A DNA stretch of 64,000 nt from Armatimonadota bacterium (lineage in GTDB: Bacteria; Armatimonadota; Fimbriimonadia; Fimbriimonadales; Fimbriimonadaceae), in contig JAFDWX010000001.1 in the NCBI GenBank assembly GCA_018268255.1, positions 372,001 to 436,000 on the forward strand, written 5' to 3'. A program made the translations under genes and the position numbers. The notes under the pieces were generated by a model. The model saw only the letters and a program-made list of their open reading frames with translations. It was not told the origin of the DNA and ran no database searches. Shown here one piece after another: positions 1-7,772 of this stretch; positions within the stretch are counted from its first letter, which is position 1; the number at the start of each line of letters is the position of its first letter.

Positions 1-681
1 ATACATTAATCCGATCGGCAATGTGCGGAGTTGGTCGCTCTTGACGATAACCAATGGCCAGAAGAATGAACCATAGTTTCCCATAAATGTGAATACAGCG
101 AGAGTAATCAATCCAGGGCGCGACAATGGCAATGCTACTTCAGCAAAAATCTGCCAGGGTGTTGCTCCATCAATATATGCGGCTTCATCCAACGCTGGCG
201 GAATCGTCAGCATGAACTGTCGAAGTAGGAATGTTCCAAATGCGCTGAACGATGCCGGAACGATAAGGCCGGTAAAGGAATCCAGAAGGTGCAGCTTCAC
301 CATAATTGTGTAGTTCGGAATCATGGTCACCACTCCCGGAATCATCATCGTGGCAAGATAGAGCTTAAATAGCGAATCTCGACCACTCCATTTCAGGCGT
401 GCGAAGGAAAACGCAGCGAGTGAAGATGTAAGTAAAGTGAGAAGTGTTACCCACGCAGCAATAAACACGCTATTCGCATAGTAGCGGGAGAAATTCACTT
501 GCTGAAAAACTTCTGAATAATTGCCCGGGTTGGCAGCAGACGGAAGAATCGAGGATTGTTCGACTTCCTGGAGTGGCTTCAAACTGGTCAAGATCATCCA
601 GAGAAATGGAGCCAAGGTCGTAATGGATAGAACGACAAGGCACGCAATAACCAGCACGGACATCCACTTAGATTGCTTCAT
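1..681 (-). CDS. Carbohydrate ABC transporter permease, MalG type (3' end cut by window)
   Basis: Inner-membrane permease of a CUT1-type sugar importer. It begins with MKQSKWMSVLVIAC and runs off the left edge of the window after about 227 codons. Several hydrophobic segments are visible. The cytoplasmic EAA loop that docks on the ATPase is present (EAAYIDGATPWQIFAEVALP, about residues 190-209). Its ATG overlaps the TGA of the upstream permease gene (ATGA), so the two are translationally coupled. It is the third gene of a minus-strand operon: binding protein, MalF-type permease, MalG-type permease. No ATPase gene is in view; such systems often use a shared MsmK/UgpC-type ATPase (family knowledge). 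The sugar is not readable from the sequence. Confidence 0.9.
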   Translation of the reverse strand, partial: MKQSKWMSVLVIACLVVLSITTLAPFLWMILTSLKPLQEVEQSSILPSAANPGNYSEVFQQVNFSRYYANSVFIAAWVTLLTLLTSSLAAFSFARLKWSGRDSLFKLYLATMMIPGVVTMIPNYTIMVKLHLLDSFTGLIVPASFSAFGTFLLRQFMLTIPPALDEAAYIDGATPWQIFAEVALPLSRPGLITLAVFTFMGNYGSFFWPLVIVKSDQLRTLPIGLMY

Positions 682-1628
682 AGGTCGGTTGCCTCGCGAC
701 TGCCGAACTTCCAATGAGCTAGTGTGACGGCAAAAACTATAGCGAACAGTATCCATGCGACTGCGGATGCGTAGCCGATTCTGAATTCCTCGAAAGCTTT
801 TGAGTAAATGTGGTAAGCAAGCGTAGTGGTCGAACCTGCAGGGCCGCCTCCAGTCATGACTCGCGCCTGCTCAAAGCCACCCTGAAGCCCGCCGATGAGG
901 CCCATCGTAATAATGAAGAAGGTTGTCGGAGCCAAAGATGGCCAAGTCACTGCCCTAAAGCACTGCCAACGGCTTGCACCATCCAGTTGAGCGGCTTCCG
1001 TAAGATCCTCAGGAACATTAGTGAGGGCAGCGAGGTAAAGCAGCATATTGCTGCCTCCGATCGACATCCAAATACCCATGAGTATCAGAGCGTCGCGTGC
1101 ACCGATGCCGAATTGGGTTCCTGTCATCCCGAGCTTTTCAGGTTCCAGTCCCAGTATGTTCTTTGTGGAAAGCAGCCACTGGGGCACATCCATGGGTAAA
1201 TGCAACACACGGGAAGTTGCGAGTAGAAACTGGTTGATGGGGCCAAAAGTTGGGTTGTACAGTGCTTTCCATAAGATCATGAGCGCAACGCCGCTTGTGA
1301 AACTTGGGAGGTACAGCAACGTCCGATAAGCAACCATCCCCTTGATCTTTTGGTTAAGAAGTACCGCGAGAAAAAGTGATCCCGCTATCGCAAAAGGCAT
1401 GCCGAGCAAGAAATAAACTGTGTTTACAAAGTAGAGCCAGAACTTCTTATCCAGAAGCAATTCTGCAAAATTTGCGAGGCCCACGAAACTGGTTTGCCCC
1501 GGTTCCTGTAGGTTCCAATCCGTCAGGCTTGCTCCTAGTGAAAAGAATACCGGTCCGAAGGTGAAAACCAGGAAGCCTAGAAGGTTTGGTAAGAGGAACA
1601 AGATCGCAGTCTTTCGTGATACCTTCAA
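678..1628 (-). CDS. Carbohydrate ABC transporter permease, MalF type
   Basis: A 316-residue polytopic inner-membrane protein and partner of the MalG-type permease. The first transmembrane segment follows MKVSRKTAILFLLPN. The EAA loop is at about residues 212-231 (EAAQLDGASRWQCFRAVTWP), with the expected E-A-A and G positions. Both ends have 4-base ATGA overlaps with neighbours (binding protein upstream, second permease downstream), so stoichiometric expression is likely. It lacks the long periplasmic P2 loop of E. coli MalF and matches the short form common outside enteric bacteria. The role as one half of the translocation pore is secure by family; the substrate is unknown but is probably a galactoside or a decorated oligosaccharide, judging from the adjacent GH42 and esterases. 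Confidence 0.93.
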   Translation of the reverse strand: MKVSRKTAILFLLPNLLGFLVFTFGPVFFSLGASLTDWNLQEPGQTSFVGLANFAELLLDKKFWLYFVNTVYFLLGMPFAIAGSLFLAVLLNQKIKGMVAYRTLLYLPSFTSGVALMILWKALYNPTFGPINQFLLATSRVLHLPMDVPQWLLSTKNILGLEPEKLGMTGTQFGIGARDALILMGIWMSIGGSNMLLYLAALTNVPEDLTEAAQLDGASRWQCFRAVTWPSLAPTTFFIITMGLIGGLQGGFEQARVMTGGGPAGSTTTLAYHIYSKAFEEFRIGYASAVAWILFAIVFAVTLAHWKFGSREATDL

Positions 1629-2974
1629 CGACCTGCCTCTCGAATTCGACGATCATACTCCTCTCTCAGCTTTGGCTTCTTCCGGATGGATTGTTTGATT
1701 TCGAAGTTGATTTCTGTTGCCGCATCATGCAGTGCAGCTTGAGCACTCTTGGCATCGATCCGTACTAAATCCAGTTGCGTCGATAAGATTTGGTTGGCTA
1801 ATCCACCGTTGATAAAGGGACTGGTCCGTTGATAAGAAGAGCGATCGGCAGCATCTTTCCAAACATCATTATCGAGTTCGTCTGGATGTTTCGGATCAAA
1901 TTGGAAGTCTGCTCCAACGCAGTACTCTTTGAAAGCTGCAATTCCGTCAGCCTGGCTGTTAATAAGAGTGTTATACGGTTTGGAAGCCAGAAATGCCAGA
2001 AACTTCAGGGCTTCTTGGCGATGTGGGCTATTTTTGTTGATCAAGGTAACTCGACCCGCAGCGCTGGATGTTTGCACCGTTCCAAATGGCGATTGAATCA
2101 CCCCTAACTTAAGGCCGGTGAACTTTCTCAGGTTCGCAAGCCACCATCGTCCACCCAAAGCAAGTGCCCCACGCTTGGCTCCGAAGTAATTAATGGTTCC
2201 AGATCCCCATCCTCCCTGGCTCGCCAATCCGGCTTCTTCCACCGGGCTGGGTGCAACTTTGTATTTGTAGATGAGATCGTGCATGAGCTGAACGGCCTCA
2301 ATTGCCTCGGGTGAATCGACAATGCACTTGGTACCGTCTTCGTTGAAGAACTGTGCTCCATAGGTCAGCAGAAAGTGGCTGAAATTCCACCAATCGAAGA
2401 GAAATCCGTATTGAATGGGTTGCCCATTGGAATCTCGAATCGTTAGCTTCTGCGCAAGGCGAATAAGATCGTTCCATTTAAGCGGGGTGCGCGGAATCGT
2501 TACGCCGCAACGCGCCACAAGTTCTTCGTTAACCCACACGGCATTGGGCGCACAGTTCGTGGGAACTCCATAGACTCTGTTTTCGAACACACCCATGGGC
2601 TGCATCACGGGCCACGTGTCCTTTTTGATGTCGATTCCGAGTTTGGGGAGTTCCTCGGTGACATCCCAGGCGATCCCTGCTTTGACAAAAGCCTGGAGTT
2701 GATTGGTATCGCGGCAATCCAACAGATCGGGTCCCACACCTGCGATCGATTGGACGATGACTTTTTCGATCTGGCTGTTTACGGGGTCCAGAACCAACTG
2801 GCAGTCCCGATTTGTTTGGTTAAAGAGCTCAACCTGCTCCTTTCTCAGAGGGTTATCGTCGCTTGTCCACACCAAACGGGTGCGACCGTCCGCGGCTTCG
2901 TTTGGCTGTGATTTCCACATCGCGACCGAGGCGATGCAGAGAACCAGCACGGAAATCAAAAAGGCGCCGCGCAT
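1625..2974 (-). CDS. Extracellular sugar-binding protein of ABC importer (family 1)
   Basis: A 449-residue substrate-binding protein with an N-terminal hydrophobic export segment (residues 4-20) and no cysteine lipobox at the expected place, so it may stay attached by an uncleaved signal anchor. The early segment RLVWTSDDNPLRKEQVELFN is the usual first strand and helix of family-1 solute-binding proteins. GPDLLDCRDTNQLQAFVKAG and GGRWWLANLRKF are also typical. It is the first gene of the importer operon and overlaps the MalF gene by 4 bases. No good ribosome binding site precedes the ATG. A half-palindromic element with central CG (2977-2992) and a perfect TGATTAATCA palindrome lie just upstream, so control by the LacI protein of this locus is plausible. 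Confidence 0.9.
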   Translation of the reverse strand: MRGAFLISVLVLCIASVAMWKSQPNEAADGRTRLVWTSDDNPLRKEQVELFNQTNRDCQLVLDPVNSQIEKVIVQSIAGVGPDLLDCRDTNQLQAFVKAGIAWDVTEELPKLGIDIKKDTWPVMQPMGVFENRVYGVPTNCAPNAVWVNEELVARCGVTIPRTPLKWNDLIRLAQKLTIRDSNGQPIQYGFLFDWWNFSHFLLTYGAQFFNEDGTKCIVDSPEAIEAVQLMHDLIYKYKVAPSPVEEAGLASQGGWGSGTINYFGAKRGALALGGRWWLANLRKFTGLKLGVIQSPFGTVQTSSAAGRVTLINKNSPHRQEALKFLAFLASKPYNTLINSQADGIAAFKEYCVGADFQFDPKHPDELDNDVWKDAADRSSYQRTSPFINGGLANQILSTQLDLVRIDAKSAQAALHDAATEINFEIKQSIRKKPKLREEYDRRIREAGR

Positions 2975-3018
2975 TGCATTAACCGCTTTATCTTACACGC
3001 TTCATCTTCCCGTTCCTT

Positions 3019-3030
3019 CTGATTAATCAG
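3019..3030. promoter_or_regulatory. Candidate LacI-family operator in divergent promoter
   Basis: Perfect 12-bp palindrome CTGATTAATCAG between the divergent importer operon and the cytosolic SGNH esterase gene. The same half-site (TGATT/AATCA) recurs at 6417-6431 and 11922-11957 in this locus. A second near-palindrome of classical LacI type, GTAACCCGTTAC, sits at 3054-3065. The role is inferred from position and recurrence; the spacing between half-sites differs among the copies, which weakens the case. Confidence 0.45.
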
Positions 3031-3100
3031 ATTGACAGGACCTCTGATTGCGCGTAACCCGTTACAGGGGGTCGGCCGTGGGGTCAAACTTACGGAGTAG

Positions 3101-4294
3101 ATGACCAGCCAAGCTCAATCCAATCAACCAGAATGCTCGATCAAAGATGGCGACCGAATTCTGTTTTATGGTGACTCCATCACCGAGCAACTGCTCTACA
3201 CCACTTACGTCGAGGTGCTTGTTCGAACTCGACGTCCGCAGTTGGACGTGGAATTCTTTACCAGCGGTGTTGGTGGCGACTGTACCTGGGGAGGTTGGAT
3301 GGGCGATACGGCCACACGCGTGAAGCGGGACGTTGCTCCTTTCGAGCCAACCCGTATCACGGTGATGCTGGGGATGAACGACGGAGGCTACGTTCCTTTC
3401 GATAGCAAGATATTCCGACTATTCCAAGAATCCTACGACCTCCTGCTCAACTTGCTGACCCAATCTGCGCCGGGAGCCCGACTAACTTTGATGAAGGAAA
3501 GCCCGTTCGATGAAGTGGGACATCCGGACACCCCCTTTAAGGGATATTCTCGGGTGGCAGCGACCTTTGGAGAGTATGTTGCGGAGCTGGCAATCAGCCT
3601 TGGTTTGGAATATCTCGATTTGTGCGAGCCCGTGCAGTCCCTGGTTGAGAAGCTGGCAGCGAGTGATCCAGCGCGCGCCGGAGAGGTGGTGCCCGATGCG
3701 ATTCATCCAGGACCTTCGGGGCATCTGGTAATGGCGATGGCTCTTGCCCAAGCGTGGAATTTGGCGCCGCACGTGAGTTCCCTCACGTTTGATGCTGCAA
3801 CGGGCAAACCTTGTGCGATCTCGAATACCGGCATCTCTGAAGTCGAGGGCCTAAGCTGGACGCAACTTGATAGATCGCTTCCATTTCCCTGGGATGAAAC
3901 CTTCGATTTGGCATGGGAGCATAGTTCGTTCGTCCCTACAATGAACCTGCACCAGTTGGCTGTGCGCAATCTTAAGCCAGGTGCCTATCGGTTGGAGATC
4001 GATCAGGAATCGATCGGCCAATTCAGCGCGGAGCAGCTCAGCGCAGGACTCAACCTTTCGAAATATCCGACACCCATGCGCAAACAAGCCGCGGAGGTCC
4101 TTCGGCTGGCCACGTTACGTAATCGTGCGTTCCACACTTCGCAATTCAACGTTAGGTATTGGTTCGCCGAAAATGAATCGGCGGGCGATGTTCTGGGAGG
4201 CCTGGACAGGCTGGAGCGTGAACTCAATGCGAAGTGTATTTCCGCTTGCCAGCCTGTGCCTCACCGCTTCAAACTCACGCTTCTTACCGGCTAA
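3101..4294 (+). CDS. SGNH/GDSL-type hydrolase, cytosolic paralogue
   Basis: A 397-residue hydrolase of the SGNH superfamily. Block I is RILFYGDSITEQ with the nucleophile Ser26. Block III is VMLGMNDGGY with the oxyanion Asn. Block V is DAIHPGPSGH with the Asp-x-x-His pair. No signal peptide is present, so it should act in the cytoplasm on imported material, probably removing acetyl or other acyl groups from oligosaccharides (inference from the neighbouring importer and galactosidases). About 150 residues follow block V and form an extra C-terminal beta-rich domain. A secreted paralogue with the same layout lies at 6531. The start has no strong ribosome binding site but is preceded by the candidate operator region. 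Its 3' end overlaps the convergent GH42 gene by 11 bases. Confidence 0.88.
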   Translation: MTSQAQSNQPECSIKDGDRILFYGDSITEQLLYTTYVEVLVRTRRPQLDVEFFTSGVGGDCTWGGWMGDTATRVKRDVAPFEPTRITVMLGMNDGGYVPFDSKIFRLFQESYDLLLNLLTQSAPGARLTLMKESPFDEVGHPDTPFKGYSRVAATFGEYVAELAISLGLEYLDLCEPVQSLVEKLAASDPARAGEVVPDAIHPGPSGHLVMAMALAQAWNLAPHVSSLTFDAATGKPCAISNTGISEVEGLSWTQLDRSLPFPWDETFDLAWEHSSFVPTMNLHQLAVRNLKPGAYRLEIDQESIGQFSAEQLSAGLNLSKYPTPMRKQAAEVLRLATLRNRAFHTSQFNVRYWFAENESAGDVLGGLDRLERELNAKCISACQPVPHRFKLTLLTG

Positions 4295-6365
4295 GCGGTT
4301 CGGATGCCTGCCGACACTGTGACTTTGTAAAGATCTTGGTGCCGAAGGGTTCCAACACGATGGTCGCCCCGACCATCCCGCCTCCCTGCTCCGTCAGATC
4401 TTCCGGCTTGTTAAACACTACCGTTTGGGATGAATCACTGAAGTTCTGAAGGAACACATAATCTTGGGTCTCCCCGGCGCGGGCCTGTGCTGTAACCCCG
4501 ACAGGCAACACGGCGTCCAGAGCTGGGACGAGTCCCAATCGCCTGCTGAGATGGCCGTAAAACTGCGTTGCGAACGCTTCGTCGTTTCGCGAAGCAATGA
4601 AGTACGCCTCGCCTTCACCGAAAGAATTTCTTGTCAGCGCGGGTTCTCCAGCATAGAATTCGCTGCCGTAGGTCGCCAAGACCTCTGCTGACTCAGCGTG
4701 GATCATGTCGCAGTACTGGCGGGCCTCAAATCGTCCGCTCAGACCCAACGAGTTTCCATCCTTTGCCTGAATGGCAACTCGAATGGAGTCATGCAGCCCG
4801 TCCGTATCCTCGACCCATAAGCCGAATACCTTTCGTAGCGGCCCCGGATAGCCACCGAGAATGTTCAATGAGGCCTCGTCAACCATCGCCGTCCAATACG
4901 TGGCCACGAATGTTCCGCCCGCCTTCACATAGTTGGATATGCGATCAGCAACACCTGGTTTGAGCATATACAGCATCGGCGCGATGACGAGACGGTAGTT
5001 GGAAAGGTCTTGATCAGAATCAACAATATCGGCTGGGATGCCAGCCTCCCAGAATGGCCGGTATTGGTCGATGGCTGTGGCGTAGTAGTTCTTTCCCTGA
5101 ACTCGCACTGCAACTGCGGCTTCGATGGCCCACGCATTTTCCCAATCGTAGATTAGGGCAACTTGGGCTTTGGTTGTGGCGCCACGAAGGTCCGAAAGTT
5201 CGGAGAGTTCTTTTCCCAGCTCACTAACCTGCTTGAAAACCCGCGTTTCTGTTGATCCGTCGTGAGAAACCACCGCACCGTGATACTGCTCCTGCGATCC
5301 TCGGGATTTTCTCCATTGGAAGTACATCACGCCTTCGCTTCCGTGGGCGAGTGCTTGAATACCTTCCGCAAAGTGCATCCCGGGTCGCTTGAGTCCCATC
5401 ACCGGATACCAGTTACTGGACGAGGGCGTGGATTCGATCAGCAGAAATGGCTGATGTTTCATGGACCGGTTAAGGTCGTGAACAAATGAGACCGCGACCC
5501 AGTCTCGCACCTCCATGGGACGGTCGATGAACCCTGGATAGCTGTCCCATGCGATGAAATCCAGATGGGGCGCGAGTTTCCAAGGGTCGAGCCCGCCGTA
5601 GGTACCCATGAGATTCGTTGTCACAGGTATTTCCGGCGTGTGTTGTCGAAGGGGTGCGCTCTCGTTCTTGAAGAATTCGACAATCTGGTGCGTGGTGAAC
5701 CGCTTCCAGTCCAAAGTCAGACCATTGATGGCAACTTCGCTGTGTGGATGGCCGGGGATTTCGATCTCATCCCAATCGGTGTATGAGTGGCTCCAGAACT
5801 TGGCCCAGTAAGCCTCATTAAGTGCATCCAACGATTGGTATCGATTACGAAGCCAAGCCCGGAAAGCTCCTCGACACAGATCGCAGTGGCACTCCCCGCC
5901 GTACTCGTTGCTGACATGCCAAAACGCGAGTCCCGGATGACCTCCGTATCGCTCGGCAAGAACCGTGGCCATGGTCTGGACTTTTTCCCGATAAATGGGA
6001 GACGTCCAGCAGAAGTTGACGCGATTTCCGTGTTTTCGCCGGTGACCGTCCGGATCAACGCGCAGAATTTCGGGATATTTGCGTGACATCCACGCAGGCT
6101 GAGCGGCGGAAGGCGTTGCGAGGCAGAACATCTTGCCGGATTTGTGCAAGAGATCTGTCAGATCATCCAGCCAACCGAAATCATATCGGCCCTCTTCCGG
6201 CTCCAGGCACACCCACGAAAATACTCCTATGCTCGCAAAGTTAACATGGGCTTGGTCCATGAGTGCCATGTCTTCGTCCCAAACTTCTCGGGGCCATTGC
6301 TCTGGGTAATAGTCGCCACCATGCAGGATGTGATCGACTTTGGGGATGATCCTAGTTCTGTTCAT
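4284..6365 (-). CDS. Beta-galactosidase, glycoside hydrolase family 42
   Basis: A 693-residue intracellular GH42 enzyme that removes terminal beta-galactose from oligosaccharides. The TIM barrel begins with ILHGGDYYPEQWP. The acid/base is Glu154 in HVSNEYGG and the nucleophile is Glu311 in FLLIESTPSSSNW. The structural zinc site typical of many GH42 enzymes is intact: Cys119, Cys159, Cys161 and Cys164 (C-x-C-x2-C). The trimerisation (A4-like) domain follows at about 390-600 and a small beta domain ends the protein. Length is normal for the family. There is no signal peptide, so the substrate must be imported, presumably by the adjacent ABC system. It is transcribed divergently from the secreted SGNH gene across a palindrome-rich promoter region (6366-6530). 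Confidence 0.95.
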   Translation of the reverse strand: MNRTRIIPKVDHILHGGDYYPEQWPREVWDEDMALMDQAHVNFASIGVFSWVCLEPEEGRYDFGWLDDLTDLLHKSGKMFCLATPSAAQPAWMSRKYPEILRVDPDGHRRKHGNRVNFCWTSPIYREKVQTMATVLAERYGGHPGLAFWHVSNEYGGECHCDLCRGAFRAWLRNRYQSLDALNEAYWAKFWSHSYTDWDEIEIPGHPHSEVAINGLTLDWKRFTTHQIVEFFKNESAPLRQHTPEIPVTTNLMGTYGGLDPWKLAPHLDFIAWDSYPGFIDRPMEVRDWVAVSFVHDLNRSMKHQPFLLIESTPSSSNWYPVMGLKRPGMHFAEGIQALAHGSEGVMYFQWRKSRGSQEQYHGAVVSHDGSTETRVFKQVSELGKELSELSDLRGATTKAQVALIYDWENAWAIEAAVAVRVQGKNYYATAIDQYRPFWEAGIPADIVDSDQDLSNYRLVIAPMLYMLKPGVADRISNYVKAGGTFVATYWTAMVDEASLNILGGYPGPLRKVFGLWVEDTDGLHDSIRVAIQAKDGNSLGLSGRFEARQYCDMIHAESAEVLATYGSEFYAGEPALTRNSFGEGEAYFIASRNDEAFATQFYGHLSRRLGLVPALDAVLPVGVTAQARAGETQDYVFLQNFSDSSQTVVFNKPEDLTEQGGGMVGATIVLEPFGTKIFTKSQCRQASEPLSR

Positions 6366-6409
6366 CTGTGCTCAGGTTCAGTGTGCCATCAAAATCGCGC
6401 TGATGTAAC

Positions 6410-6431
6410 GATTAATTGATTATGTTAATCA
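6410..6431. promoter_or_regulatory. Candidate LacI-family operator between GH42 and SGNH genes
   Basis: Perfect inverted repeat TGATTA-tgt-TAATCA (6417-6431), preceded by an overlapping GATTAATTG (6410-6418) that is identical to part of the palindrome upstream of the lacI-type gene. It sits in the divergent region between the GH42 start (6365) and the SGNH start (6531), where it could control both. It is a regulator site by inference only. Confidence 0.45.
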
Positions 6432-6530
6432 TGGGTGCGTTGGAGGCGGCCAAGATTCCGGATTTTATCAATCTCGCGTAGGGTTCCTGCGGCACTGGCT
6501 TTGGTAGGCTCTCGCATAAGTGGGTCACGC

Positions 6531-7772
6531 GTGAATAAGGCTATTTCTCTCTTGCTCCTGTCCGGACTATGCTTGCTTGGGCACACGAAAGCGGCTCCAA
6601 ATTCTGGATTTTTCCTCCATCCCGGCGACCGCGTGTTGTTCTATGGAGACAGCATCACGGACCAAAAAATCTACACAAACTATTTGGAAGCGTTTGTCTT
6701 GACACGCTATCCGGGTCTCAAGGTTGAGTACATCAACCGCGGGTGGTCGGGAGAAAAGGCGACCGGTGGGTGGGGAGGCACGGCCTCGGAAAGAGTGGCG
6801 CGAGATGTCGCTGGGCAGAATGCGACTGTGCTTACAGTGATGCTCGGCATGAACGACGGGGAGTACAAGCCATTTTCAGAAGCCACACAGAAGACCTTCG
6901 AGTCAACCTACAATCGCTTGCTCGATATGCTTCAAACGGCAAGCGCTCCTTCTTGCCGATTTACCTTGATGAGAAGCAGCCCATGGGATGACTACACTCG
7001 AGATGAGGCCACGGGATACAACACCGCCGTACAGAAGTACGGCGAAGTGGTCGCGGAATCAGCCAAGCGACGAAAGTGGCTCTATGTCGACTTCAACCAA
7101 CCCCTGGTTGATGTGATGACCAGTGCCAAAAAAGCGGATCCGAAGTTGGCTCAGCAAATTGTTCCAGACTGGATCCATCCTGGCCCGCCGGGGCACTTGG
7201 TCATGCTGTTTGAACTTCTTAAGGCTTGGAAAGCCAACCCCGTTGTCTCACAAGTGACACTGGACGCTAAGTCCAAGAAGGTGTTGAACGCTCAGCAGGC
7301 GGAGGTCGGGAATTTCAGCGGGCTAGAGTGGACACAAACTGACGATGCCCTCGATTTTGCCCCACCTGAAGGCCAAGCCGAGGATCTCGTCCGAAGCCTT
7401 CTGCACTTTGACCAGGAAATGAATCGCCACACGCTTTCGATTAAGAATCTTCAGCCCGGGACCTACAGATTGACCATTGACGGCGAGTTGGTAGGAGAAT
7501 TCACCGACCGTGCGTTGGAGCAGGGGCTGAACTTGGCAAGCCTGAAGACTCCCATGATGGCCCAGTCGGGCAAGGTGGTCGATCTGGTCTGGCGGAAAAA
7601 TGAATTGGAAGACACGGCTTGGCGCAACATCGAGTATCGATTCCGAGATCGTGCTCTTGGCAAGAAAGCCGCGGCGGCGATTCGCGTCCTCCGCGACGAG
7701 ATCGACCGTGAAGCGCAGTCCTTAGCCAAACCCAAGGCCCGAAGGTACAAGTTGATGAAACTCAGCGGGTGA
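6531..7772 (+). CDS. SGNH/GDSL-type hydrolase, exported paralogue
   Basis: A 413-residue paralogue of the esterase at 3101. GTG at 6531 is chosen because it gives a clean signal peptide (VNKAISLLLLSGLCLLGHTKAAP); an upstream ATG at 6435 would add 32 basic, non-signal residues. Block I RVLFYGDSITDQ, block III VMLGMNDGEY and block V DWIHPGPPGH carry the Ser, Asn and Asp-x-x-His of the superfamily. The C-terminal extra domain is shared with the cytosolic copy. It probably deacylates a glycan outside the cytoplasmic membrane, whereas its relative acts inside; this division of labour is inferred from the signal peptide. It is divergent from GH42, with a candidate operator between, and its end overlaps the convergent hydrolase gene by 11 bases. 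Confidence 0.87.
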   Translation: MNKAISLLLLSGLCLLGHTKAAPNSGFFLHPGDRVLFYGDSITDQKIYTNYLEAFVLTRYPGLKVEYINRGWSGEKATGGWGGTASERVARDVAGQNATVLTVMLGMNDGEYKPFSEATQKTFESTYNRLLDMLQTASAPSCRFTLMRSSPWDDYTRDEATGYNTAVQKYGEVVAESAKRRKWLYVDFNQPLVDVMTSAKKADPKLAQQIVPDWIHPGPPGHLVMLFELLKAWKANPVVSQVTLDAKSKKVLNAQQAEVGNFSGLEWTQTDDALDFAPPEGQAEDLVRSLLHFDQEMNRHTLSIKNLQPGTYRLTIDGELVGEFTDRALEQGLNLASLKTPMMAQSGKVVDLVWRKNELEDTAWRNIEYRFRDRALGKKAAAAIRVLRDEIDREAQSLAKPKARRYKLMKLSG

